DNA of 64,000 nucleotides from Mortierella alpina. Its lineage: Eukaryota; Mortierellomycota; Mortierellomycetes; Mortierellales; Mortierellaceae. The notes below the pieces were generated by a model. The model saw nothing but the letters and a program-made list of their open reading frames with translations. It was not told the DNA's origin and did no database searches. Where the stretch lies: assembly GCA_029449245.1 (NCBI GenBank), contig JANATF010000002.1, positions 2,604,001 through 2,668,000 of the forward strand, written 5' to 3'. The position numbers and the translations under genes were made by a program. Positions 1-13,100 of this stretch are shown in pieces. Position 1 is the first letter of the stretch; every line of letters begins with the position of its first letter.

Positions 1-469
1 ATGGCTCTATTCTCTTGCACTCTTTACCTGGTGGGTAGATGCCTCGGACAAAGAGTATCATATGAACCGCGACTTCCACTGTATCAACATGAAATCAGGG
101 AAAAAAATGACACGAGGTGAGAATCCTGCAGGGGGGGGACACCATGCTGTCAAACTCCACAGTAGGATAACTCACGGAATTCGCTCAATACATCGGCCAC
201 GACTAATTCCAAAAAAAGAGGTTGTGAGAATGAATTTATAGCGCATGAAAATGGAGCCAGCAATGAGTCCTGCGTGAGGCCTCTTCATCTGCAGTACCTA
301 CGCGCGTGCCGTGTTCACTCATTTGGATGCTTGCAATGTCGTGTTGGGATGAGCGTGCAAAATGAGTGTAAAGACAGACAAAAAAAAAGGTTTGTATTTC
401 AGAATGACTTGCATTGCCACCAAATTTTCTAGACCCAATTGAGCTGTGCGCGTCCTGCTGGCTATGTTC
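1..469. other. Non-coding stretch at window start
   Basis: I see no convincing gene here. Short open frames are present on both strands but none has recognisable family features. The stretch holds short homopolymer runs, including a G tract near 131-138, and lies downstream of the decayed WD40 fragment on the minus strand. Confidence 0.5.
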
Positions 470-829
470 TCACGCTGGAACCTGCAGGTGCAGAGCACCG
501 CGTTGTTCCAAGAGTTTCCTATTGACTGCGACCAAGCCTTGCACGTTCTGAAGATTGGTGCGTGCGATGGTATGTTGATCTTGCGCAGAACTCCATTGCT
601 GGGGCGCGTGATACTGATCTTCATACTCCACCACATTCCGCAAGACAATGGACTGGTCGTGACAACCATTAACAAACGCACGACTACCAAGACTTGAATC
701 CCAGGCACTGATTTGACTGCACATCCCAGAGTTGTTGCCGTCTGGTCATCGATACCTGAAGCGATCTGATGGCCAATTGGTGAAAATGCAACGCTCATAA
801 CAGTCGGTACGGTAGATTAGAACAGGAAA
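470..829 (-). pseudogene. Decayed WD40-repeat protein fragment
   Basis: The minus-strand translation from about 820 to 724 reads like a WD40 blade (SVAFSPIGHQIASG followed by DDQT). The similarity then jumps to another frame near 723 and continues to a stop at 470, with a tail ending NRKLLEQRGAL. From memory, this arrangement (last blade, then a short tail with ...VNRxLLxQRGA) resembles the C-terminus of large WD40-repeat proteins expanded in Mortierella-type fungi. The frame change, an upstream in-frame stop just before the fragment and the lack of further blades indicate a remnant rather than an active gene. A short intron at the frame change cannot be fully excluded. Confidence 0.55.
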
Positions 830-919
830 TTATATCGGCTCTACCGTTTATTCAAAATACATCCCACTGATATACCCTGCCCTCCTTCCTTCCATTGTTC
901 GTTTCTGCCTGCGACAAAT

Positions 920-3137
920 CTACTTAGCAAGACCCAGGTCCTTGGCGATCATAGCCGCAGCAATCGGGTGGTAGAACGAGCGATGTTTCTGGAACGTTGC
1001 CCTCGCCAGTTCAGCGCCATTACGAGCCAAGTACAACGACCGAAGCAATGGGCGACAAAACTTCATTCGACCCATGGTGGACGCGAAATCTGCCACCAAT
1101 GGGTAGACCTTCTCATAATTGGCCTTGAGACAAATCATCTGCCAACGGAACTTGATCTCCGAGTTCTGAACCTTTGTCAACTGGTAGACATCATCCATCA
1201 AGTCCAGGTGTGTGTGGGGGAGGGCTTCAATCTCGGAAACACGCTCCAGGAACACCATCGTCTGGGTCGATGAAAACTCCTCAAGGTCCTTGGGCGAAAA
1301 CTCGGTGGGCTTGGGCTCATGGCGGGATTGGTCCCACTTCTTGCACAGGCAGTTGCAGGCCTTTGCGAGGGTATCATCAAACTTGTTGGCAACAGGGGGC
1401 TAGCAACATTAAAATAACAAAATACAACTTATGAGCCGCGATGACGGTGAAAAAAAAGACGAGTTAAGCAAAAATAGGGGGCTCGCCGCAACTTACCATG
1501 CCCGTTCCAGCGAGCCAGGCCTCCCAATCGACCGTGTTCAAAAGATCGACCTTCTCCTGTCCAAAGTTCTTCTCCATGAACGAGTACAAGAAGGCCTTCC
1601 AATCATCTGTGTTGATCGAACGACCGGCAAACTCCTGAACATGGGCCTTCAAGTAAGGCTCAAATACATCAGCACCACCCAAGTGCTTCTCGAGGTAGTA
1701 GAGCAAATTGAATCCCTTCTCTACAGACAGAGCAAGTACAAAACGTTAGCAAACTACTGGGAGATATATGTGACAAATTTATGTCTGATGTCAAATGCTG
1801 AATATCTTACCATAGGGGACGGACGAGAACGCATCATCGGGATCCTCTCCGCGAAGGCAGGGGCGGAGGGCGGTGAAGGGATGGTCCTCGCCATAGAGCT
1901 CCACGCTCTCCACCAATGCCTTGTGACCAATAATGGCGCTGAACTCGGCGTGCTCTTTGCCCTGCATGCGACCCAAGATCTTGCGCTCAACAAAGACTGT
2001 GAATCCCTCGTTCAACCTGAAATAAGCCAATAATGACGATGAGGTCAGCCAAAAAAAAACTCACGTCGAATAACCCTCCAAGGGAGCGAAAGAAAGAAAA
2101 ATGACTTACCAGAAATGTTCCCAGTTCTCAGTTGTGACAAGGTTACCCATCCAGCTGTGTGCAATCTCGTGAGCGACAACATCCACCAGCGAGCGATCTC
2201 CAGCCAACAGCGAAGGCGTCACAAACGTCAGGCAAGGGTTCTCCATGCCACCGTATGGGAAGGAGGCAGGAAGGACCAAGAGATCATAGCGACCCCAGTC
2301 GTAAGGCGTCAAAAGCTCCTCTCCTGTGCGAATGAACGTCTCAGTGTCGACAAACTCCCAAGCAGCAGCCTCGATGACCTCGGGCTCGGTCCAGACCGTG
2401 GAGCGGGGTCCAATCTCGCGACCCTCGAGGTTTCCGACTGCCAATGCGATCAAGTACGAAGGCATGCGCGTCTTTTGCTGGAACTTGTAGGTCGTGGTGC
2501 CATTGGCTTGCTTCTCCTCTCCTGTGGAAACTGCAGACATGACGGCACGAAGTGGTGCATTGATGTTGGCGCTGTAGGTCAACTTGACCGAAGGACTATC
2601 CTGGCAAGGAACCATCGAGCGCGCGTGGATGGCCTGGCACTGAGTGAAGAGGTAAGGGTGTTTCTTGCCAACCGTCTGGCTGGGCTCGAGCCATTGGCAT
2701 GCAGTGCACTCGTCTGTGGTAGAATATCCGATCGCGATCTTGATCTTGTCGCCCTTGGCTAGGGTCTTTCCGAGCTCAATGACCAAGGCAGAGCCGTACT
2801 TGTCATGGCGCTTCTCCAAGGTGTGCTATAATGAATAAGTCGCGTTAATGACGAGGTGCAATTTGAGTACAACGTAATGCGCGGCTAAACGGTGTAGAGA
2901 TGGCCTGCCATGCAAGCCGGTTGGTACCTGGAGGGCGCTTCCTTCATGAGCAACAGAGCGTACGGCAATGTAGCTGGTGTCGAGAATGACCCTGGTGACA
3001 TTGTCCGCAATGGCCTCGACTTCGAGCTCTGCGGAGCCGGCCAGGGTCTTTGCAGCAAAGTCCACGGCGAGGTCGAGGTGGATGTGGTTGGTCTTGACCT
3101 CGTCGAGGTTGGACAGCGAGGTGGGGTCGTAAGGCAT
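920..3137 (-). CDS. LTA4H: Leukotriene A4 hydrolase / M1 aminopeptidase
   Basis: Zinc metallopeptidase of family M1, LTA4H branch (yeast Lap2 type): cytosolic aminopeptidase, often with epoxide hydrolase activity. Five exons fit in phase: 3137-2928, 2825-2110, 2016-1811, 1720-1497 and 1399-920, giving 611 aa, exactly the usual family length. Visible motifs are the substrate-binding GGMEN (exon 2), the zinc site [10 protein letters not shown], and the third zinc ligand Glu in [10 protein letters not shown], which is joined across the exon 2/3 boundary. The C-terminal third is the helical LTA4H_C region (KFRWQMICL...[10 protein letters not shown]). The start is the [10 protein letters not shown] methionine; the open frame continues upstream but its residues are basic low-complexity leader. 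Donors are GTAAGT/GTAAGA type. It is the last gene of a minus-strand tandem run, 430 bp beyond MMS19. Confidence 0.93.
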
Positions 3138-3567
3138 TGCTGATGAGGGAGTGCGTGTGTGTTGTGTGAAGGTGCGCAGGGTGTCGACAAGGGTGTGTGC
3201 GTGAGTAGAAGAACAGAGAAGAACAGCAGTGCGAGGCAGCGAGGGATGCCTTTCTCGTTGTTTTTTTTTTCTCTTCCGCTTATGGGCAAGATCAAGATGC
3301 GCCAGCCAATCGCACTCAACTGAGAGCCCCCACCGTGAGAAAGCCGCCGATCGCCCCTCCTCGTGAGAACCTGCGCGGCCGCCTTGGCCAGGGCGCAAGT
3401 CCCAGCACAGTGAATATGCCCATCAGCTGCGCCGATGTAGTCGCCCCTTCATATCCCCGGCGCCTATCGTCGTGTGCGTTTTCTCACGAGCGCGCACCCC
3501 CCGATTTCAAAATTCTCCAGAGACACGGCGCTTTGTCTTTTCATCTCGTCTCTTTTGTTTTGTTCAT

Positions 3568-6500
3568 TCAATCCACGGTTATATACATATCTCTGCTCGC
3601 ACTGCCACACCCAAGCTCAAACCACAGGTCGCGGCAGCCAACAGCTGCCTGTCTGACAGCTCTCTTTGGGTCATCCAGCAGCCGTCCAGACTCCTGCAGC
3701 ACATGCTCCTTGAATGGCTCTAGCAATGGCGGAGGCAATGATTGAGCCATTGTGGCCACACACTCCAGTGCCGCTACTCGCACCTCTTTGCCATTGCCCG
3801 CGTCCTGTTCCTGACCGACGCTGTGCTCTGCCTGGCTGAACAAAATCGGCAGAAGCGTCGAGAGCTGTTCCGATATCAGATCAGGTGCATCCTGGATCGC
3901 GCGTTGAAGTGTCAGCAATGTGTTGAATTGAATGTCTTGATCGCTTGTTGATATTGAACGAATCACAATCGGCAAGATCTGCAAGTGCGTGCGGGATACA
4001 ACACAAAGACGAGCATTAGTGACCTGAAGACTCCAACTCGAATGCACACGCCTAAGGATAGCAAAGGCAAAGCACTTACATGGGGCAGTTGGGTCAAAAG
4101 AAGCTGATGTGGCACGTTTTGCAGAACATGCAGCAGCGCTAACAGATAGTTCTGCCGTACACCTATTGCGACCAGGGTATTTAAAAAAAGAATGCTCGAT
4201 TAGTTTCTGGGTAACCCAATTCGACTGCCGTGTTCCTGGCATGCCTTTGGTTACCTTTGGCGGTCGATTCAAAGCCTTGGATCAACAGAGGGACGAGCTG
4301 ATGGAAGAACCGTTGCTTATGTAGGAGCTGTTGCGATACAAATATAGATCAAACGAGATCGTCAGTAAAACCTGGCATACTGACTGTTACAAACCTAGAT
4401 ACCACTAGCAGATGCTAGCAAAAAATGAGCTTACTCGAATAACAGCAAACAACTCCTTGGTGAGAGCACCCTTCTGCTCCCCAATAATGATCGCGAATCC
4501 ATTAGCAGCGACACGGCCGAACTGTGGGCTGACAAACAGCTTCGTCAATTCCATGGCCATGTCGTGGCCCATTGTACTGACACTTAACACCAAACTCTTT
4601 GCTATCCATATGTACATCTCCAGTGCTGCATCAATGCCTGGATATTCTGTGCTTGCATCAATTTCCATGCTGTCCGGAAGATTTGGTGTGAAGATGATGC
4701 TGTGAAGTTTAGGAGCAATGCTCTTGCTTATCAAGTCGAGGAGAACGTCGCCACGGTTATACTTGTTCAAAATCGTCGCCACAGTCCTGATCAACACTCC
4801 ACGCTGCGTTCGATTGCTAGTCTTGAGAGCGACAGTTGCTAATGACTCTGTGAATTCTTGCACATTGTCTACTGGTAAACTCGTCTGCGGAAAAATGGCG
4901 GTGAGATATTGATCACACAAGACAAAATCATCACAGCAATGGTAGTAACTGCCTACCTGCTGTCGACATCCATCAATCACTGCAGCGAAGAGCACCGACG
5001 TGTTCTGCTGAGATGCCCTTGAATCTGAATGCAATGGCGCAAAGGACACTTGCTCCATATCTGCTCTGAACGTCGCCAGGACAGAAAGATTGCCAAGGAC
5101 AAATATGTTGAAGATAGCCCGAACAAATACATTTTGCGCACTAGAAGAAAAAAAGAAAAAAGGTGAGATATCTGAACGTCATGCCTACCTCTACCCCCAA
5201 CCAATACATAGAGTCCTTACTATACATCGGCATGGGTCATGACGAGTCGTGCTAAGTTAGCAATGGTCTCGAGAATGGCAGGATCCATCATGACATGTGT
5301 CGTCTCCTGAAAAGCCAGGGTCGGATAGATGCACATTCCCAACAAATGCGGGATAAGCTGATCCAGGTACTGGGGTATATCTTGGTGGCCGACTGCGGCC
5401 TTGTGCCGAAGCATCTCTAGCAGAGTGCTCAGCAGCGCCAAAGGGTAGTACGGGGTATCGGGAGAATGGCTCTGGCAGCACATGTCGATTCTCATCAGTA
5501 CCTGAGGCACGACGCTCACAAACATTGATGGCTGCACACAGGTCTTGCTGATAGCGTATAGGTGAAAGTCCAAGCTCCTTCTGTGCGCAGCCTCGTCCAT
5601 GGACATGTCGATTTCTGCTGTTGGCAGCGTTTCCAGAAGTGGTGGCAGGGCTATTGAGTGGATCATTTGCGGGATGTGGTTCGATAGGCATGCAATGCAT
5701 GTCACCGCCGTCTCCCTATTAATCAAGGGTGGAATGGGAGAAAGCGATTAGAAAGGCAGTGATTTGAGAGTATACAACGAAAGTGAGGTCTTTCCACGCT
5801 CAAAGCTCTTACTGGATTTCAACATTAGGGTCGTGGAGCATACTGCGGACCAAATGCTCTACAGCACAAGCAGATTCTTTCTCCGGGAGCAGCTGCCGTA
5901 GTACAGTCATTCCATACAGTCCTTTCACCGCCCGTAGTCTAAGCGACTGGTGTTCCTTTTGAGTGGTGAGTGCTGAAGTGAACACTTCAAACATCTGCTC
6001 CTTGAAATCGATCAGAGGTGTAACAAAATTCGCGTCACCTACAATACATCAGACACGATGAGGTTAATTGACGGCTCCGCGACCCTGCCGAACATCTCAT
6101 TCCAAATGTTATTGTCAAACTCGTGTCGAGGTGCTGCACTTACGAGTACTTGTGATCAAACTTTTGGTCCCGTAGAGGGCTCTGTTGGCTTCCAGTAGAG
6201 CTAGCAATGCGTCCATGACAGTCTCTTTTCGCATAGTTGGCGTATTTGAGGTATATTGCGAAAGCAAGACTGGAATGATTGGAAGTACGACTGTGGCGCA
6301 GGCTGGATCTATACAATGCAATATGTCGTTTTAGCATCATTTCAACATGGCTCTTGTATTAAAAGACTCTTGTATCAGAACAAACATGATGGATGTTGTC
6401 AACGGACCTGACGACAGTGCGCAAGCCTTGAGCGCTTTGCAGCTTTGCTGCACGAGTCGTGCATCGTCTGCTTGAAGTTGCTTTAGGCAATCCGCACTAA

Positions 6501-8527
6501 CGGGACGTAAGAAGTGTTCCACAGCATCCTGTGCACCGCCCAAGCTTACTCCTAATGAAAGCTCGGTGGTAACGGCCTGCAGAGTTATAAGCGCCACCTG
6601 CTCGAGATCATGACTCGACGCGTGAAAGATCTAGTTACAGTAAATTTTGATTTAGCTTTGAGCGAGTCATGAGCCATGCACCACCTCCACAGTGTAGCTA
6701 ATCGGCTGTATAACATAGCATGTACCTCGTTTCGCAACCCACTCCAAAGCTCTTCAGCATAAGGCAGCAGCGACGACGATCTGTAGGCGGAACAGCATCC
6801 CGTTATGGTTTCCATGACGTCCCTCTACTCGGTAACAGAGGCGGGAAGTGGAGTTTTAAAGGGGGTACGGTTAAAGTTCATGTCCCGTCAGCAGTTAGAG
6901 TACTGATTCTCAGATTTCTTTTTCTTGCATTGCAGATTTTTTTTTTGATTTGTCCAATGCTTGTCACCAGGCATGGTAGACTGCTGTACCTTGGTGCTGT
7001 CAGAACTCGATGCGAGCTTTTCCAAAAGGAGTGGCAATGCAAACTTTGCAAAATAAGGCGTGGCCGCCAAGGACTGTTGTAGCCCCGCCTTTAGCTGCTC
7101 AGAACTAATCCCGTTGGCGTCCTCTGGAGGTGGGCTGAAGGTGATAGGAAAATAACAAAAGGTCACTTCGAATAGGTCCTATGTTGCATAAAGAGAGAGG
7201 CAAAAGTGGGAACAGGTGCACAACGGATTGGGCATGTGAGCACAACACATCTGCGATATTCAGCCCCTCCTAGTTGATTTGTTGTCTGCTTTGACAGACT
7301 CTGCCATGGTGAACCAACCTCAATATGTGGGGCAATGTCGAACTCCCTAATGATACCTCTGATGGACGAGAAGGCAAGCATCAAGTTGCGGGGATCCTTC
7401 TCCCCATCGAATGCTTGAACGAATCCTGACACAAACTCCAGCGATATCTCCTGCAGACCTAGTTTTCATAGTGCATACGAGGGTTAAGGACAGTCGATCA
7501 GTACAAACCGGGAAGCTCCCGGCATCTCTGTTTACAATCAAAACACTCTGAAGTGAAGGGTATTCACCACCACGTAAAACATTTCTTGACCCCCTTACTT
7601 GCTGCGTGGTGAGTAATAACAGTGTCGAAGTACGAAAACGCATAATATCGGCCCGTGTGGTGCAGTGTCTGGACATTGACCTTTACCAGAATACTATACA
7701 GCAATATGAAACGATGATCTTCGTGAGTTGATGCCATCCCTTGCAATAGCACACATGGCAACTGTACAGGCGTTCAATGAAGCGTACCATGTGGAAGTTT
7801 GTACACAAGCTACGCCCGTAAAACTTGCGAATTTGGAAAGCGCGTATAATCCCCGCAACAATTCGGGTACACACGCTTGATCTGCGAGACGTTCGCAGTA
7901 GAGCTTGCAAAGCGAGGTGACTAAGATGGGCACAACAGCATGCAAGGTTGACGCAGTGTGGCGTTAGTGCGTCCATCTTGAGGTTTTTTTTTTTTCAGTT
8001 GCCATTTTTTTTTTTTTTTTTTTTGCACAGGAACCTGCATGATCCCTTCTCGTGGACATCTTGAACAAACAAAAAAAAAACTTTGCGCGCTTTACCTGCT
8101 GGAATAGATATGTTCTGAACTTTGAAAAGCGTTGAGGACAACAGAGCGATGGCTATGAAAACGCACAGCATAAAGGGTCCTGTTTAGCCTTCGCGAGCCT
8201 ATTCGGTTGTCTTCTTGCTAGGCAGCGCACTTTTTTTTGTGTGTATTTACACCCCTGTTACCTTGCGATCTGATAAAAGCTTCGTCGCGCACAAAATACT
8301 GCTGCAGACTCTGGACTAACAATGGCAGTGCGGCAGGGTCACAATCGATACCTAAGGAGGAGGTTGAAGGCGGTTCCTATGAGTGGTCAGCTTCAGCCAG
8401 GTTAACTTTTCCGATGCCTTTAGTTCTCTCCATTCACGGTACCATGTGCAATCTCCTGAATGGTGATGTCGGCCTGTTCCTGGGACGAGATAGGGCCTAC
8501 TACGAGTGTTGAGATTAGCTGGTCCAT
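3568..8527 (-). CDS. MMS19: MMS19, cytosolic Fe-S assembly targeting factor
   Basis: HEAT-repeat scaffold of the CIA targeting complex, which delivers Fe-S clusters to DNA polymerases, primase, helicases such as XPD, and other nuclear enzymes. The N-terminal third matches animal MMS19 closely: GFVQAFDGEKDPRNLMLAF (about 7430-7370) followed by FCYFPITFSPPPEDANGI and PLLLEKLAS (about 7166-7000). The C-terminus has the final HEAT repeats (VRVAALECVATMAQ, DDPKRAVRQAAV...WFELG). There are about 16 exons. In phase I could fix 8527-8443, 8351-8262, 8152-8096 and the acceptor at 7920. Others lie near 7740-7616, 7458-7330, 7166-6985, 6815-6720, 6630-6405, 6312-6143, 6040-5812, 5714-5222, 5142-4960, 4888-4435, 4330-4260, 4155-4078 and 3978-3568. 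Introns contain long T runs (7986-8024). Roughly 1,000 aa, as expected. The start MDQLISTLVVG precedes the first phase-compatible donor. Confidence 0.9.
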
Positions 8528-8811
8528 TTTCGATTCATTCGACCCTGCGGGCGCAAATGAAGACAGGCGAGAATGGAAGAGCGGGATGGTCTTGTGCGAG
8601 GGAAGGGTATGAAAATATAGAAGCAAGAGAGCGTGTAATACAGAGAAGTGACGAGAGAGAAGAGAGGGTGATACAACGCACTTGGAGAAGGAGGAAAAGA
8701 AGAGGCCAGGCAAAGTGCCAGGGGTCGCGCCAAAATATTATCAGATCGTCACGTGCATGTTATCAGATGAAAAACGGCAGCTTTATATCGTGTGCCCGAA
8801 GCTCACTCCAT

Positions 8812-10022
8812 TCAGTCCCTCCACGCAACAAAGACCTCGTCCGTCCTAAACCGCTGCGTGCACCACGTCTTCTCCAATGGCGTTGTATATCCTGTCTGGT
8901 ACGCAAGGATACCCGCCTGTGCAATCATGATCCCATTGTCGATACAGAACCGCTCATCCGTCGCAAAGACTTTGCCATCGCGTTGTCCTGCCATCTGAGC
9001 CATCATCTCCTGCAGTCTCTTGTTGCATCCAACTCCTCCTACGATCAACACCTCTCTTGATCCGATATGGGCCATTGCGCGCTCGGTTGTCTCGACCAAC
9101 ATAGCAAACACTGTCTCCTGTAATGAAAAGCAGAGATCTGCCTCGGTGTATTCGCCAGAGGCAAGGAGGACCGGTGCGTTGGTCTCGATGTAGGACAAAA
9201 TGCCGCTGAAAGAGACATCCATGCCCTTGACGGTATATGGGAGATCCAAGAGCTTAGTGCCTCTGAAGATCAAGATATAGAAACAAACAACAAAAAAGTT
9301 AGGTTTTGACCTGAATGTGATTCGATACCAATATCGGACCTGATATCTTCCCAGGCTTACTTTTTAGCGAGCTGCTCGATGTTATAGCCTGGTGCAGGGT
9401 CATTGGGCAAACCAAGAACACGGGCAAACCGATCCAAACAATTTCCAACTGCGATGTCCAACGCCTCTCCAAAGATGCGGTACCGTTTTTCCGCGTATGC
9501 GATCACTTGTGTGTTACCTCCAGAGACATAGAGCACTACTGGGTTCTCGGCTCCAGTGATCTGCCTGCCCATCTCAATATCTAGTGATAAAGGCAAGCCT
9601 TTGGTTAATATCTTCACGACTGTCTGAACTTTGGCTGTGTAGTTGTCCGAACGAATAAACTTACGACCAACGCAGTGATTGACTCCTACAAGCTCCTTGT
9701 TCCATAACAACGCCAGCGTCCTGGCTACTGTTGCAACGCTCGTCAAAGGACCACCCATTCCTGGCCCCTTCGTGAAGCAAATAACGCTAATGTCTTTGGG
9801 GGTGATGTTTGCCTCTGCCATGGCACACTTCACCAACTCTATAATGTGGCTGCGGTGATGTAATGCAGTGTCCTTGGGCAAAAATCCTTCGCCTGGTGGA
9901 GGGTGATAAGTGTGTCGGAGGTTGGAGAGAATGGAGACTGTAGGTGGGGTCGTGCTCATGTCATGGCGGATCAATCCGACGCCCAGCTTGTTGGCGCTTC
10001 CCTCGAGTCCTAGTGCAATCAT
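8812..10022 (-). CDS. KAE1: KAE1, tRNA t6A threonylcarbamoyltransferase
   Basis: Catalytic subunit of the KEOPS complex, which transfers threonylcarbamoyl to A37 of ANN-decoding tRNAs in the cytosol. Three exons fit in phase: 10022-9665, 9580-9361 and 9262-8812, giving 342 aa (normal for Kae1/OSGEP). The N-terminus [16 protein letters not shown] is the ASKHA ATP-binding start. The metal-binding HCVGH motif is completed across the first intron. [13 protein letters not shown] and [14 protein letters not shown] are the other hallmark blocks. The first intron is 84 bp, a multiple of three without stops, so unspliced RNA reads through (see findings). The 5' end lies only 141 bp from the POL1 stop codon, so its promoter must be very short or overlap the POL1 3' region. 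Confidence 0.95.
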
Positions 10023-10163
10023 GGTGCAGTGGAAGTGTAGGTGAGGGATTGCTTTCTCACGTCTCCCTTTGTTGAACCATAACTTCGCAAGCCACCCACT
10101 ATGTTCCTGGTCAACGATATCGATATCTTTATAAATTACATGAATGGTGAGAGCCAGTCGGGT

Positions 10164-13100
10164 TCAACGGGCCCCAATCTGGACAAAACTAAAGAGCTGC
10201 GACAGATCCACATATCGGCGAGCACTCTTGTCAATGTACTTGTCCGCACACGCCTTGAGCTGCCCGATCAACTCGCGGTTCTGCTCGATCTGTACTCGGA
10301 TCGCACCGTTCTTCTCAAAGTCAATCTTGTCGAGGGCCTTGTTCACGTCAAAGATGTGTCTAAAAAACGACAGCTGTGTGTACAGAGCTCCATCCGAGTA
10401 CTATATCAAAAAGAGAACACACACAGATATGTTAACGTCTCCTCAATAGTGAAACTCTCACCAGAGACCACAGCAACACACTACGAGACATACCTCACTG
10501 TGCATGGTGCCCCTGCACCCCTCAACCAGACACCGGCGTCCGATAACTCCAACCATCCTGGTCCTGTTCTGACAACCTTGATCGTCACAAATAACCCATC
10601 CCTGGTAGTACTTTTGGATGTATTTGCGAATCGCCCCCGTCAAAAGTACGCTTGCTGAAGCTGGTTGTGCAACAGCCCTACAGTTCGGGCATTGAAGTCC
10701 AAAACGACAAGATGAATCCTAGAACAGCAACCACGCGTAGCGACGTGTTAGAGATAAGAATGCGAAAACATCGACGCTGCCTCGATTCACAACACACTCA
10801 CTTACCGAATCCACCATCAAGGAGGAACAAGTATATGCTGTTAGACAGCCTCTGCATCTGAGTTCTAGTGCCTCTGCATCCTTGTAACGCTCTGCATCCG
10901 AAAGTTGTGATCCGAGTGTCTGAAGCTCCTCCTCCTGGCCAGTTGACCGCACCGCAGATCTAAACTTGGAGGTGTCCAGACCAAGGCAATCTGCCAGTCT
11001 AGTTGCATCTGTGCCTTCGATCGGTCCGCAAAGTCTGTCCAAGGGGGGATGCACCTGCTGGTTCAGGTAGTACTCGAAATCTACCAAAACACCATTTTCA
11101 AAGGTCAGTATAACTAGCACTCCACTCTCAAGGAATCAAGAAACATTGCATTGCAAAAGAGCGTTGTGTTACCAATCATAAGTCCGGACTCTGGCTGAAG
11201 CACCTCATCAGGATGATAGGCACGCTCGGCGTAGCTTCCCTTGGGAGCCAGTGAATCCTTGTGGACGCAGATGACATAGGGTACCGTGTCACCCGCGCGG
11301 ACACTCATGCCTTTGCTCTTGAGCCTGAGTGCAACTTGGACATGTGGCTGTGATTTGGCGTCCGCATAGTCCTCCGGCGCCTTGGTCAAGCCTTTGTTTA
11401 CGACAAATTTCTCCAACGGAATGAGACCCTTGCGCGTCTCCTCGCCAACGGTGCGAAGGTAGTTGTGGATATTCTCCACAACTTGCTCTCGGTCCTGGTT
11501 GTCGCTCGACAGAATCTGGGTGAGCACATAGCTACAGATTGAGATGGGGTGCTCTTGTTAGGAAACTAAGCAAGATGTAACAAAGAGCGTTTAAGCCCAT
11601 ATTTGCAGCGTGCTGTCCACTTACTCGGAGACGTCCTGACTCAGGCCGCACCAATCTCTACGGACCATGTCGAGACCCTTCATCTCCTTGACGGTCTCGT
11701 ATTTGCCATTCTTCTCAACGACCATTAAGGCAGCGTACTTCTTCTTCTTCAGCAAAAGCATGCGCTTGTACATTCCATCCATCTCGATCTCCAGCAACTT
11801 ATACCGCGCATTGACAATCTTCTTTAGTCCCTCTGCAATCGGCTTAACCTCGTCGACATTCGTCGTGTTTGTGTTGATCATGATGGAATCAGTGTCTCCG
11901 TAAATAACCTAGAGTGTTATGAGGAATGTTAGTGATCGATACTTCAGACGAGAGCCATGTTTACAAGTACAGATTCTGGACGGAGCGGGCACCTACATCA
12001 AGCCCACTCTCGGTGGCTAGATCGACGGTGTTCTGCAAGATCTCTCGACCTCGTGATGTGATCAGCATAGCGAGCTGCTTGGCATAGAATCGAGAGTATG
12101 TTGCTCCAAGACATCCATACATCGAGTTGGCCGTCAACTTGAGACCTTTCTGGCGAATATCATACTATGGAAGAGTAATCGACGTGTGTCAGCTCACGAA
12201 AATCTTAGAGAAGTTCCGCTTTAGGTGCAAAGTGCACTCGAACACATACCTCCTCATACTTGGCACCGGAAGCGTTCTTCATTAGCTTCTTGACCTCTCG
12301 TCTGCGCTCAACAAGATTGGCAAGAAGTTTAGGAAGAATTCCTGTTGGCACTTCTGGTTCTGGGTAATCAGGAAGAGTGTCGTCGTCGTCCTTTGTATAG
12401 TGAAAACAACAAAACGTGCATCCGATTAGAAAATGAAAGACGATAGAGACCTTTGGATGAAACAAGAATGCATTGACATGTACCTTTTCCTTATCATGTT
12501 TGACCGTTGTGAAGCAAATGTTGTACTCTTGAATAATCGAAGGATACAAACTGTTGAAATCCAGCAGCAGGACAAACTTGTCGTAAAAGCCTTTCTTGGG
12601 TTCCAAAACTAATCCTCCAGCATATTGAGGCTTGCGCTTTGATCCCTTCTTGGCTGCAACAGGCTCGTCCTGGTCATCCATGTCCCCTCCCACAATCATT
12701 GGAGCATCCTTGTTGTCCTTGTAGTACGATTTGTCCGGGCAAATGTACTTATTCCTGTGGAACTCGTGGAGCAGGAGGTACTCGTTACGCACAGCACGAC
12801 CCGCAGTCAGGGTCATGGACCATAGGTTTCCAGAAAGAGTAGTCAGTTGCCTCGAGAGGGGCAACAGCTGCAGTGAGAACATTAACTCCGCGCACAGATA
12901 GGTGTCGAAATCAGAGTGTCGTAGCATCTTCTCCAAGTCCTCTGCGTTGCTGAAGTACTGCGATATTTTTTCGTACTCGATATCCTCGCGGTTGACGCCC
13001 AGCTGCATCGAGACCAAGTTGGTGAGACTGTAACTCTTTGCACGGAGGTGCTCCTTGGCTCCTATGTAAGTGTCGCACATGAGTCGTCCTGACATGATGT

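Noticed and set aside
2115-2762. 215-codon plus-strand frame
   Set aside because: Antisense of the conserved catalytic exon of leukotriene A4 hydrolase; no family features of its own.
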